Source of the DNA: Oscillospiraceae bacterium
GTDB lineage: Bacteria > Bacillota > Clostridia > Oscillospirales > Ruminococcaceae
DNA length: 10,731 nucleotides
Reading direction: 5' to 3'
Assembly (NCBI GenBank): GCA_020024175.1
Contig: JAHHUB010000042.1
Coordinates: 1 to 10,731 of the forward strand
The notes beneath the pieces are model-generated. The model was given only the letters and a program-made list of their open reading frames with translations. It ran no database searches and had not been told where the DNA came from. Every line of letters begins with the position of its first letter. Positions within the stretch are counted from its first letter, which is position 1. This document shows, in pieces, positions 1 to 6,452 of the stretch. The translations under genes and the position numbers were made by a program.

Positions 1-269
1 TCGTTAATCTTGCTCAAAAACGCGCTCAGACTCGCTCAGATGAAATCATTAAGGAAGCTCACGACAAGTCCGTTGCTATGATTGCAAAGGCAGATGAGGA
101 AATTAAGCTTGAAAGAACAAAAGTTTTAAATGATGTTAAGAGTGAAATTTCTGATATGGCAGTTATGATTGCCCAAAAAGTTGTAGAAAAAGATATTAAC
201 TCCGCAGATCATGAAAAACTCATTGAGCAATTCATAGATGGTGTAGGTGATACAACATGGAAGGAATAA
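1..269 (+). CDS. atpF: F1Fo ATP synthase subunit b, 3' end (partial)
   Basis: This is the C-terminal part of subunit b, the peripheral stalk protein that joins membrane subunit a to the F1 head. The frame is open from the left window edge (first full codon at base 3) to TAA at 267-269, giving about 88 residues. They are highly charged and helical (KAHDKS-, DEEIKLERTK-like stretches), as expected for the long b-subunit helix, and end in the typical segment with IAQKVVEKDI followed by a short tail that in the family contacts delta. The ATG at 78 is internal, not the start, because the same helical frame continues upstream of it. The 3' end overlaps atpH by 13 bp, and the order b-delta-alpha is that of bacterial atp operons. 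The membrane anchor and true start lie outside the window. Confidence 0.93.
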   Translation, partial: VNLAQKRAQTRSDEIIKEAHDKSVAMIAKADEEIKLERTKVLNDVKSEISDMAVMIAQKVVEKDINSADHEKLIEQFIDGVGDTTWKE

Positions 270-799
270 TTGCTCAAAGATATGCAGTTTCTCTTTTTGA
301 AGTTGCAAAAGAAGAACATATCCAAGATGAAATCTTGGATAATATAAAATTCCTTGAAGGTGTTTTCAAGGAAAACAATGACTTTTTCAGACTTATGAAT
401 ATACCCACTGTTGCTAAGGAAGAAAAAATCCAACTTATCAATAATGTGTTTAACGGAAATATCAATATTTATGTTTTGAATTTTCTTAAAATATTGGCTG
501 AAAAAGGCAGAACAAATTATTTTTTTGAAATAGCTTCTTATTTTAAAAAGCTATATAACAAAGAAAATAATATTAAAGAAGTGGTAGCTGTTACAGCTAT
601 TCCGCTAAATGAAAATCTAAAGTCAAAATTAATTAATAAGCTGCAGGAAATTACCGGCAAACGCATTATTATGCAAAATGAAATTGATGCGTCCATACTT
701 GGCGGTGTTGTTCTTAAAATGGAAGACGACCAGTTTGACGGTTCCGTAAAAGGCAGACTGGATAAACTTAAATCAGTTTTATCCAGTCAGACAGCTTAG
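257..799 (+). CDS. atpH: F1Fo ATP synthase subunit delta
   Basis: Delta (OSCP-like) subunit, 180 aa, the usual family length. It sits on top of the F1 alpha/beta hexamer and clamps it to the b stalk. The N-terminal helical domain starts with the family-typical IAQRYAVSLFEVA at residues 4-16. The C-terminal region carries the conserved block ASILGGVVLKMEDDQFDGSV (residues 145-164), followed by GRLDKL, which is diagnostic for AtpH. The ATG at 257 has an AGGTGA Shine-Dalgarno sequence at 245-250 (6 nt spacing) lying inside atpF. The 13-bp overlap with atpF suggests translational coupling. Nothing about the protein is unusual. Confidence 0.97.
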   Translation: MEGIIAQRYAVSLFEVAKEEHIQDEILDNIKFLEGVFKENNDFFRLMNIPTVAKEEKIQLINNVFNGNINIYVLNFLKILAEKGRTNYFFEIASYFKKLYNKENNIKEVVAVTAIPLNENLKSKLINKLQEITGKRIIMQNEIDASILGGVVLKMEDDQFDGSVKGRLDKLKSVLSSQTA

Positions 800-806
800 G
801 AAAGTT

Positions 807-811
807 GGTGA
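807..811 (+). promoter_or_regulatory. Ribosome binding site deciding the atpA start
   Basis: GGTGA, part of the extended Shine-Dalgarno AAGGAGGTGA, sits 5 nt before ATG 817. The alternative TTG 805 and GTG 808 starts would overlap or abut it and have only AGGAAAG (798-804) pressed against them. This supports ATG 817. Confidence 0.6.
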
Positions 812-816
812 AAACC

Positions 817-2331
817 ATGCAATTACGTCCGGAAGAAATAAGTGGATTGATTAAAGAACAAATCAAAAATTACCACAACAAAATTGAACTTAACGACGTG
901 GGCACGGTTGTCGAAATAGGCGACGGTATTTCAAGAGTGCACGGCCTTGAAAAATGTATGGCAGGCGAACTTTTGGAATTCCCCGGAGAAGTTTACGCCA
1001 TGGCTCTTAACCTGGATGAAGACAGTGTTGGTGCAGTTATGTTGGGTGATGAATCCAACATAAAGGAAGGCGATACAGTTAAGCGTACAGGCAAGGTTGT
1101 ATCCGTTCCTGTAGGCGACGCACTTCTCGGCAGAGTTGTAAATGCTTTGGGTCATCCTATTGACGGCAAGGGCGAAATAACAGCTGAGGATTATCGTCCT
1201 ATCGAATCCAATGCCCCCGGTATCATTGAAAGAAAATCCGTTTTTGAACCTCTTCAAACAGGAATTAAAGCTATTGACGCTATGATTCCTATTGGAAAGG
1301 GACAGCGTGAACTTATCATCGGCGACAGACAGACAGGTAAAACAAGTATTGCTGTTGATACTATTATTAACCAAAAAGGCAAAGATGTTATCTGTGTATA
1401 TGTTGCAATCGGTCAAAAACGTTCCACTGTTGCAAGAGTTGTAAATGAACTGGAAAAGAACGGTGCTATGGAATACTCCATCGTTGTTTCCGCTACTGCA
1501 TCAGAGCTTTCTCCTTTGCAGTATATTGCTCCATATTCCGGTGTTACAATGGCTGAATTTTTCATGCACAAGGGCAAACATGTTCTTATTGTATACGATG
1601 ATTTGAGTAAGCATGCTGTAGCTTACCGTGCACTTTCTTTGCTTCTTAAACGCCCGCCGGGACGTGAAGCTTACCCAGGTGATGTATTCTACATTCACTC
1701 CAGATTGCTTGAAAGAGCTGCTAAACTTTCTGATGAACTTGGCGGTGGTTCCATTACTGCTTTGCCTATTATCGAAACACAGGCAGGAGACGTTGCAGCA
1801 TACATTCCTACAAATGTTATTTCTATTACAGATGGTCAGATATTCCTTGAATCCGAACTCTTTAACTCAGGTGTAAGACCTGCTGTTAACCCCGGTATTT
1901 CTGTATCCCGTGTAGGCGGCAGTGCTCAGATTAAAGCTATGAAAAAAGTTGCGGGAAGCTTAAAACTCACATATTCTCAGTACAACGAGCTTAAATCGTT
2001 CTCCCAGTTCGGTTCCGATTTGGATGCTGATACAAAATCAAGACTTGCTCAAGGTGAAAGAGTTGTGGAAGTGCTTAAACAAGGCAAGTCCTCACCTCTT
2101 GATGTTGAAGATCAGATTATGATTTTGTATGCTGTAACACATAATATGCTTATGGATATTCCGGTTGAGGATATTTCCAGATTTGAAAGTGAAATGTTCT
2201 CATTTATGAACAACAATCATCCTGAAATAAAGGATACACTGAGAGAAACAAAGGTACTCAGTGACGAAATTGCCGAAAAACTTACAAATGCCATTAACGA
2301 ATTTAAAACAATATTCGTTAAAACAAAATAA
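817..2331 (+). CDS. atpA: F1Fo ATP synthase subunit alpha
   Basis: Regulatory, non-catalytic alpha subunit of F1, 504 aa from this start (family about 500-510). Visible features: N-terminal MQLRPEEISGLIKEQ as in other Firmicutes; Walker A GDRQTGKT at residues 169-176; Walker B region VLIVYDDLSK around 256-265; alpha/beta signature PAVNPGISVS at 355-364, followed by R365 in SRVGGSAQ, the position of the arginine finger that reaches the neighbouring beta site. The frame is open back to TTG 805 and GTG 808, but I choose ATG 817 because the protein then begins like its homologues and because GGTGA at 807-811 pairs with the extended anti-Shine-Dalgarno at 5 nt spacing. It lies 17 bp after atpH in the same operon. 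Confidence 0.98.
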   Translation: MQLRPEEISGLIKEQIKNYHNKIELNDVGTVVEIGDGISRVHGLEKCMAGELLEFPGEVYAMALNLDEDSVGAVMLGDESNIKEGDTVKRTGKVVSVPVGDALLGRVVNALGHPIDGKGEITAEDYRPIESNAPGIIERKSVFEPLQTGIKAIDAMIPIGKGQRELIIGDRQTGKTSIAVDTIINQKGKDVICVYVAIGQKRSTVARVVNELEKNGAMEYSIVVSATASELSPLQYIAPYSGVTMAEFFMHKGKHVLIVYDDLSKHAVAYRALSLLLKRPPGREAYPGDVFYIHSRLLERAAKLSDELGGGSITALPIIETQAGDVAAYIPTNVISITDGQIFLESELFNSGVRPAVNPGISVSRVGGSAQIKAMKKVAGSLKLTYSQYNELKSFSQFGSDLDADTKSRLAQGERVVEVLKQGKSSPLDVEDQIMILYAVTHNMLMDIPVEDISRFESEMFSFMNNNHPEIKDTLRETKVLSDEIAEKLTNAINEFKTIFVKTK

Positions 2332-2356
2332 AACTTAGAGGAAGGAGTTAATTCAT

Positions 2357-3226
2357 ATGGCAGGAGCTAATATGAAAGATATACGACGCCGTATTAAAAG
2401 CGTCGAAAGCACCATGCAGATTACAAAAGCTATGGAGCTTGTCGCTTCCTCTAAGCTGAGAAAAGCAAAGGAAAGAGTTGAAAAAGCAAGACCTTTCTTT
2501 GATATTCTTTATAAATCAATGGTGGAAATTGCTTATTCCAACAAAGATTTTTCCTCTGTTTATACAAAAGAGCGTCCTATTGAAAAAGTTGGCATTATAG
2601 TTATTGCGGGAGACCGCGGTTTGGCAGGTGGATATAACGCAAATATTATGAAATTTGCCCTTGCCAAAGCTCAGGAAAAAGATACTCTTATTATTCCCAT
2701 AGGTAAAAAAGTCAGTGAATTTTACTCTAAACGCGGTTTTGAAGTTTATAACACAGGTTTTGCAACAGTTGAAGAACTTGGTTTGGATGAAACCGCTGAA
2801 ATAGCTCAAATGGCAGCAAACCTCTTTAAAACAGGTGAAATTGATGAGCTTTATATAGCTTATACTAAATTTATCTCTGTTTTAAGTCAGGAACCTCAAA
2901 TGAGAAAAGTGCTTCCACTTAAATTCTATGACTTGGCTGATGACATGGATATTGACAGAAAATCCATGTCCACTACTGAATTTGAACCATCTGCAAATGA
3001 TGTGTTTGAAAGAATAGTACCTCAGTATCTGGGCGGAGAAATCTATGGTTCTGTTGTTGAATCCTATGCATCTGAACAGGGTGCCAGAAGAACCGCTATG
3101 GAAAATGCCAGCGACAACGCTGATGCTATTATAGAGGATTTAAACCTTAAATTTAACAGAGCAAGACAGGCTGCCATTACACAGGAAATTACAGAAATTG
3201 TCAGCGGTGCTCAAGCCCTTCAGTAA
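2357..3226 (+). CDS. atpG: F1Fo ATP synthase subunit gamma
   Basis: Central rotor shaft of F1, 289 aa, the normal length. The N-terminal helix has the family hallmark MKDIRRRIKSVESTMQITKA (residues 6-25), followed by MELVASSKLRKA. The C-terminal helix ends in the conserved ITQEITEIVSGAQAL (274-288). In the assembled enzyme these two helices form the coiled coil that turns inside the alpha3-beta3 ring; the middle Rossmann-like part (GDRGLAGGYN at about 90) binds epsilon and the c-ring. A strong GGAG site (2344-2347) precedes ATG 2357 by 9 nt. An internal ATG at 2372 would also give a family-like start, but it lacks a better ribosome site. The gene lies 25 bp after atpA. Confidence 0.97.
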   Translation: MAGANMKDIRRRIKSVESTMQITKAMELVASSKLRKAKERVEKARPFFDILYKSMVEIAYSNKDFSSVYTKERPIEKVGIIVIAGDRGLAGGYNANIMKFALAKAQEKDTLIIPIGKKVSEFYSKRGFEVYNTGFATVEELGLDETAEIAQMAANLFKTGEIDELYIAYTKFISVLSQEPQMRKVLPLKFYDLADDMDIDRKSMSTTEFEPSANDVFERIVPQYLGGEIYGSVVESYASEQGARRTAMENASDNADAIIEDLNLKFNRARQAAITQEITEIVSGAQALQ

Positions 3227-3272
3227 TTTATATTTTCCCGTGTTGGCAGTGGTTTTGTCACCAATATTATAT

Positions 3273-3278
3273 AAGGAG
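3273..3278 (+). promoter_or_regulatory. Ribosome binding site deciding the atpD start
   Basis: AAGGAG at 3273-3278. Spacing is 2 nt to ATG 3281 and 8 nt to ATG 3287. Only the second is workable for a canonical ribosome site, which trims two residues from the longest frame. Confidence 0.7.
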
Positions 3279-3286
3279 AAATGCAG

Positions 3287-4684
3287 ATGAACGAGCAAAA
3301 TATTGGTACGGTCGTTACCATTGTAGGTCCCGTACTGGACATTAAATTTGCCGCAGGTAAACTGCCTAATCTGCTTAATGCCATTGAAATTGACAATAAC
3401 GGCAAAAAACTAATTGCCGAAGTTGCACAGCATATAGGCGACGATATTGTCAGATGTGTTGCTATGAGCTCCACAGATGGCTTGATTAGAGGAACAAAGG
3501 CAATAGACACAGGCTCTCCTATCACAGTGCCTGTCGGTAATGAAACTTTGGGCAGAATATTCAATCTTTTGGGTGAAGCTGTTGATAACAAACCTACACC
3601 TGTAACAGAAGAAAGATGGCCCATTCACAGACCTGCTCCTTCTTTTGAAGAACAGCAGAGTGCAAGTGAAATTTTGGAAACTGGTATCAAGGTCGTTGAC
3701 CTTATTGCACCTTACGTTAAGGGCGGTAAAATCGGTTTGTTCGGTGGTGCCGGTGTTGGTAAAACAGTTCTTATTCAGGAACTTATCCACAACATTGCCA
3801 AAGAACATGGTGGTTTGTCCGTATTTGCCGGTGTAGGTGAAAGAACTCGTGAAGGTAACGACCTTTACTACGAAATGATGGAATCCGGAGTTCTTAACAA
3901 GACTGCACTGGTTTACGGTCAGATGAATGAACCACCCGGAGCCAGAATGAGAGTTGCTTTGTCAGGTCTTACTATGGCAGAATACTTTAGAGATAGAGAA
4001 GGACAGGATGTACTTCTGTTTATTGATAACATATTCAGATTTACACAGGCAGGTTCTGAAGTTTCCGCACTTCTCGGACGTATGCCTTCCGCCGTTGGTT
4101 ATCAGCCTACATTGGCTACAGAAATGGGAGCTTTGCAGGAAAGAATTACTTCCACAAAGAAAGGTTCTATTACATCTGTTCAAGCTGTTTATGTACCTGC
4201 CGATGACCTTACTGACCCGGCTCCTGCCACAACCTTTGCTCACCTTGACGCAAAGACAGTTTTGTCAAGACAAATCGCTTCACTGGGTATTTACCCCGCA
4301 GTTGACCCTCTTGACTCATCATCTACTATTCTGACACCTGAAATTGTAGGTGAAGAACACTACAAGGTTGCCAGAGCTGTTCAGACCATACTTCAAAGAT
4401 ATACCGAGCTTCAGGATATTATCGCTATTTTGGGTATGGACGAGCTTTCTGATGAAGATAAGCTGACAGTAAACAGAGCAAGAAAAATTCAGCGTTTCTT
4501 GTCTCAACCGTTCTCTGTTGCCGAAGCATTTACAGGCACACCCGGTAAATATGTTCCTATTAAAGAAACAATCAGAGGCTTTAAGGAAATTATTGAAGGT
4601 AAATATGATGATTTGCCTGAATCTGCTTTCCTTTTTGCCGGAACTATTGATGATGTTATAGAGAAGGCAAAGAAGGGAGAATAA
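3287..4684 (+). CDS. atpD: F1Fo ATP synthase subunit beta (catalytic)
   Basis: Catalytic beta subunit, 465 aa from ATG 3287. Numbered from this start: Walker A GGAGVGKT at 153-160; catalytic-glutamate motif GERTREGNDLY at 184-194 with E185 the general-base position; Walker B VLLFIDN around 242-248; alpha/beta signature PAVDPLDSSS at 337-346; and the DELSDED loop at 385-391, the counterpart of the DELSEED lever that pushes on gamma. All key residues are present, so it should be active. An in-frame ATG at 3281 lies only 2 nt from the AAGGAG site, whereas ATG 3287 is 8 nt away, so 3287 is the likelier start. The 60-bp gap from atpG holds no gene and no convincing hairpin. Confidence 0.98.
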   Translation: MNEQNIGTVVTIVGPVLDIKFAAGKLPNLLNAIEIDNNGKKLIAEVAQHIGDDIVRCVAMSSTDGLIRGTKAIDTGSPITVPVGNETLGRIFNLLGEAVDNKPTPVTEERWPIHRPAPSFEEQQSASEILETGIKVVDLIAPYVKGGKIGLFGGAGVGKTVLIQELIHNIAKEHGGLSVFAGVGERTREGNDLYYEMMESGVLNKTALVYGQMNEPPGARMRVALSGLTMAEYFRDREGQDVLLFIDNIFRFTQAGSEVSALLGRMPSAVGYQPTLATEMGALQERITSTKKGSITSVQAVYVPADDLTDPAPATTFAHLDAKTVLSRQIASLGIYPAVDPLDSSSTILTPEIVGEEHYKVARAVQTILQRYTELQDIIAILGMDELSDEDKLTVNRARKIQRFLSQPFSVAEAFTGTPGKYVPIKETIRGFKEIIEGKYDDLPESAFLFAGTIDDVIEKAKKGE

Positions 4685-4687
4685 GCT

Positions 4688-5098
4688 ATGGCTGAATTTC
4701 ACCTTCAAATTGTTACTCCGGAAGGATTAAAATACGATGGTAATGTTGAAAACATTATTCTTCGCACATTAAACGGCGATATTGGTATTTTAAAGGGACA
4801 TATAGGTTATGTAACTGCTATTGACTCCGGTAAAGTTAAGATTAAAATTGATGGAAAAGATAAATTCGGAGCTGCAAGCGAAGGATTTATCAAAGTCGGA
4901 AAAGAAATCACCACATTGGTTTGCACTACTTTTGAGTGGGCTGATGAAATTGACACTGAAAGAGCTCAAAAAGCTCTTGATGGTGCTGAAAGCAAACTTG
5001 CTGAAGGCTCTGATGATAAAGAACACATTGCAATTTATAAAGCCCGCAAAAAACGTGCTAAAGTAAGACTTGCCGTAGCAGAAGAAAGAAACAAGTAA
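4688..5098 (+). CDS. atpC: F1Fo ATP synthase subunit epsilon
   Basis: Epsilon subunit, 136 aa, complete. It joins gamma to the c-ring and can inhibit ATP hydrolysis through its C-terminal helices. The N-terminal beta-sandwich starts HLQIVTPEG and has the family turn GDIGILKGHIGYVTAI (residues 30-45). The C-terminal two-helix domain is present (about 84-136), so this is a full-length rather than a truncated epsilon. It contains I88-D89-T90-E91-R92-A93, matching the I(L)DxxRA motif known to bind ATP in epsilon of Bacillus species. The gene starts 3 bp after the atpD stop, with AGGGAGA at 4674-4680 as ribosome site, and is the last gene of the operon before the terminator. Confidence 0.96.
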   Translation: MAEFHLQIVTPEGLKYDGNVENIILRTLNGDIGILKGHIGYVTAIDSGKVKIKIDGKDKFGAASEGFIKVGKEITTLVCTTFEWADEIDTERAQKALDGAESKLAEGSDDKEHIAIYKARKKRAKVRLAVAEERNK

Positions 5099-5109
5099 AT
5101 TATAAAAAT

Positions 5110-5150
5110 AAACAGCAGTATCCATATAAGTGAATGCTGCTGTTTTATAT
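5110..5150 (+). terminator. Rho-independent terminator of the atp operon
   Basis: The stem arm 5110-5121 (AAACAGCAGTAT) pairs with 5134-5145 (ATGCTGCTGTTT, one G-T pair) around a 12-nt loop, followed by TTATAT. It begins 12 bp after the atpC stop. An A-rich stretch on the left side (5104-5108) could give weak function on the opposite strand too. The stem core is repeated at 6414-6447. Confidence 0.85.
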
Positions 5151-5191
5151 GTTATAAATTATTTTTAATTTAAAATTTATTAGGAGAAAAT

Positions 5192-5941
5192 ATGATGTCA
5201 AAACAAAACATTTATGATAACGAAATTTTTTTTAATGACTTTAAGAATATTCGTCAAAATAAAGTAAATTTTAATGATCTATTGGAAACCCCTGTAATTC
5301 TTTCAATGCTTCCAAATATAAGCGGGAAATCAGTGCTGGATATTGGCTGCGGTATGGGACCGCATGCAAAACAATACTCTGATTTAGGAGCAAAAAAAGT
5401 TTTAGGAATAGATATTTCAGAAAAAATGCTGAATTATGCCAAAGAAAATAACAGTGCAGATAATATAACATATAAAATAATTCCTATGGAGCATATAGAA
5501 AAAATTGACGAAAAATTTGATTTAATCACAAGTTCTCTTGTATTTGATTATATAGAGGATTTTGGGGCTTTAATGATAAAAATTTATAATCTCTTAACAC
5601 CTAATGGATTATTGGTATTCAGCACTTCCCACCCTATGGCGACCGCTTATGACGGAACTTATCCAAGATTTACAAAAACTTCCTTGGGTGAAAGATTATA
5701 TGCAAATTTAAATAATTATTTTATTGAGGGAAAAAGAGAAATCAAATGGGTAGTTGACAACTATGAGCTATATCACCGAACATTATCAAGTATGATTAAT
5801 GACATTATTAAAGCAGGATTTAAAATTGAAGAATGTCAGGAATCCCTTGCCTCGGAAGAATTGAGAAAAAAAGAACCTGCTCAATTTGACGGAACTATTC
5901 ATAGACCTGATTTTATTTTTTTCAGATGTAGTAAATCTTAA
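5192..5941 (+). CDS. Class I SAM-dependent methyltransferase
   Basis: Predicted cytosolic methyltransferase of 249 aa; the substrate is unknown. The SAM-binding Rossmann core is clear: motif I VLDIGCGMG at residues 48-56, acidic motif II in GIDIS at 72-76 (D74 would hold the ribose hydroxyls), then DLITSSLVFDYIED (110-123) as motif III and an NGLLVFSTSHP strand (138-148) as in the Methyltransf_11/25 group. The C-terminal part (150-249) is a variable region probably involved in substrate recognition. AGGAG at 5182-5186 serves ATG 5192 (5 nt) or the adjacent ATG 5195 (8 nt), so the start is uncertain by one codon. It stands alone after the atp terminator, and its neighbours give no hint of substrate. 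Small-molecule, lipid or quinone targets are all possible. Confidence 0.88.
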   Translation: MMSKQNIYDNEIFFNDFKNIRQNKVNFNDLLETPVILSMLPNISGKSVLDIGCGMGPHAKQYSDLGAKKVLGIDISEKMLNYAKENNSADNITYKIIPMEHIEKIDEKFDLITSSLVFDYIEDFGALMIKIYNLLTPNGLLVFSTSHPMATAYDGTYPRFTKTSLGERLYANLNNYFIEGKREIKWVVDNYELYHRTLSSMINDIIKAGFKIEECQESLASEELRKKEPAQFDGTIHRPDFIFFRCSKS

Positions 5942-6000
5942 AAATTTAATCTGTATACACAATAAAAGGAGCATATTAAACTTAAATATTTCCCTATTAT
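5942..6000. other. Convergent intergenic region without clear terminator
   Basis: 59 AT-rich bases between the ends of two facing genes. There is no GC-containing hairpin with a T-run on either strand. An AAAAGGAG at 5964-5971 resembles a ribosome site, but no start codon follows at usable distance. Transcripts from the two sides may therefore overlap here. Confidence 0.5.
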
Positions 6001-6390
6001 TTATAATTTACTTCTCATACTTATGGCAATATCTTTAATTTTGTCAGGATTATTGTCATAGTTTTTTAAAGCTTCAATTAACTCATCTTCTCTGCCCTCA
6101 AGATTATCATCATCAAAAATAAGTACATTCCAAAGTTCATGTAAAGCAGAATTAAGCTCATTATTTGTTGTATATTCCTTTGCAGCATAAATATCGGAAA
6201 TTAGAACTCTTAAAATATCGTCATCATCATTTGATTTTAATTTCTCAATATTATCTATGGCAAAACTGATATATGTATTGCATCTCTGATTTTTGGAATT
6301 TATGTTTTGCTTATCACTGTAATATTTTCCTCCGATAAAACTAAGACACACAACAAAAATCAGTAATACTGTAATTAATGTTTTTTTCAT
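6001..6390 (-). CDS. Small N-terminally anchored or exported protein, unknown function
   Basis: I do not recognise this 129-aa protein. It begins MKKTL and has one hydrophobic segment at about residues 4-20, followed by a polar, acidic remainder, so it looks like a signal anchor or signal peptide with the body outside the membrane. C15 is preceded by FVV, not a proper lipobox, so a lipoprotein is unlikely. The body looks helical (IDNIEKLKS, NELNSALHELWNVL, DELIEALKNY) with acidic runs at 55-58 (DDDD) and 93-95 (DDD). The ribosome site AGAGAGG lies 8 nt before the ATG. The gene faces the methyltransferase and starts only about 21 bp after the Clp gene's terminator, which leaves little room for its own promoter. 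Coding status is supported by the start, ribosome site and signal sequence, but no family is evident. Confidence 0.72.
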   Translation of the reverse strand: MKKTLITVLLIFVVCLSFIGGKYYSDKQNINSKNQRCNTYISFAIDNIEKLKSNDDDDILRVLISDIYAAKEYTTNNELNSALHELWNVLIFDDDNLEGREDELIEALKNYDNNPDKIKDIAISMRSKL

Positions 6391-6411
6391 TTTTAAAACC
6401 TCTCTTTATTT

Positions 6412-6447
6412 AAAAAACAGCAGTTAATATATTTCAACTGCTGTTTT
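6412..6447 (-). terminator. Rho-independent terminator of the Clp ATPase gene
   Basis: Perfect 12-bp stem: 6414-6425 (AAAACAGCAGTT) pairs with 6436-6447 (AACTGCTGTTTT) around a 10-nt loop. On the minus strand it starts 5 nt after the Clp stop codon, and the T-run is six bases long (complement of 6412-6417). The right arm also ends in TTTT on the plus strand, so it may work in both directions. Confidence 0.88.
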
Positions 6448-6452
6448 ATCAT

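Noticed and set aside
931..1416. 161-codon open frame on the minus strand inside atpA
   Set aside because: It is antisense to conserved atpA codons, has a Cys/Asn/Phe-rich composition without motifs, and has no ribosome site. It is a shadow of the alpha subunit gene.
3227..3286. Possible hairpin or attenuator between atpG and atpD (TTGGCAGTG...GTCACCAA)
   Set aside because: Only about 6 bp can form, with a 3-nt bulge and no T-run. Unlikely to terminate; at most a weak leader structure.
5964..6056. AAAAGGAG followed by an open stretch on the plus strand that would read as a hydrophobic peptide ending at TAG near 6058
   Set aside because: There is no ATG, GTG or TTG at workable distance from the ribosome-like site, and the stretch is antisense to the end of the small exported protein gene.
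6391..6440. TTGAAA / TTAAAT promoter-like pair for the small exported protein gene
   Set aside because: The predicted start of transcription would fall inside the ribosome binding site, and the spacer (18 bp) runs through the terminator stem. Not reported as a promoter.
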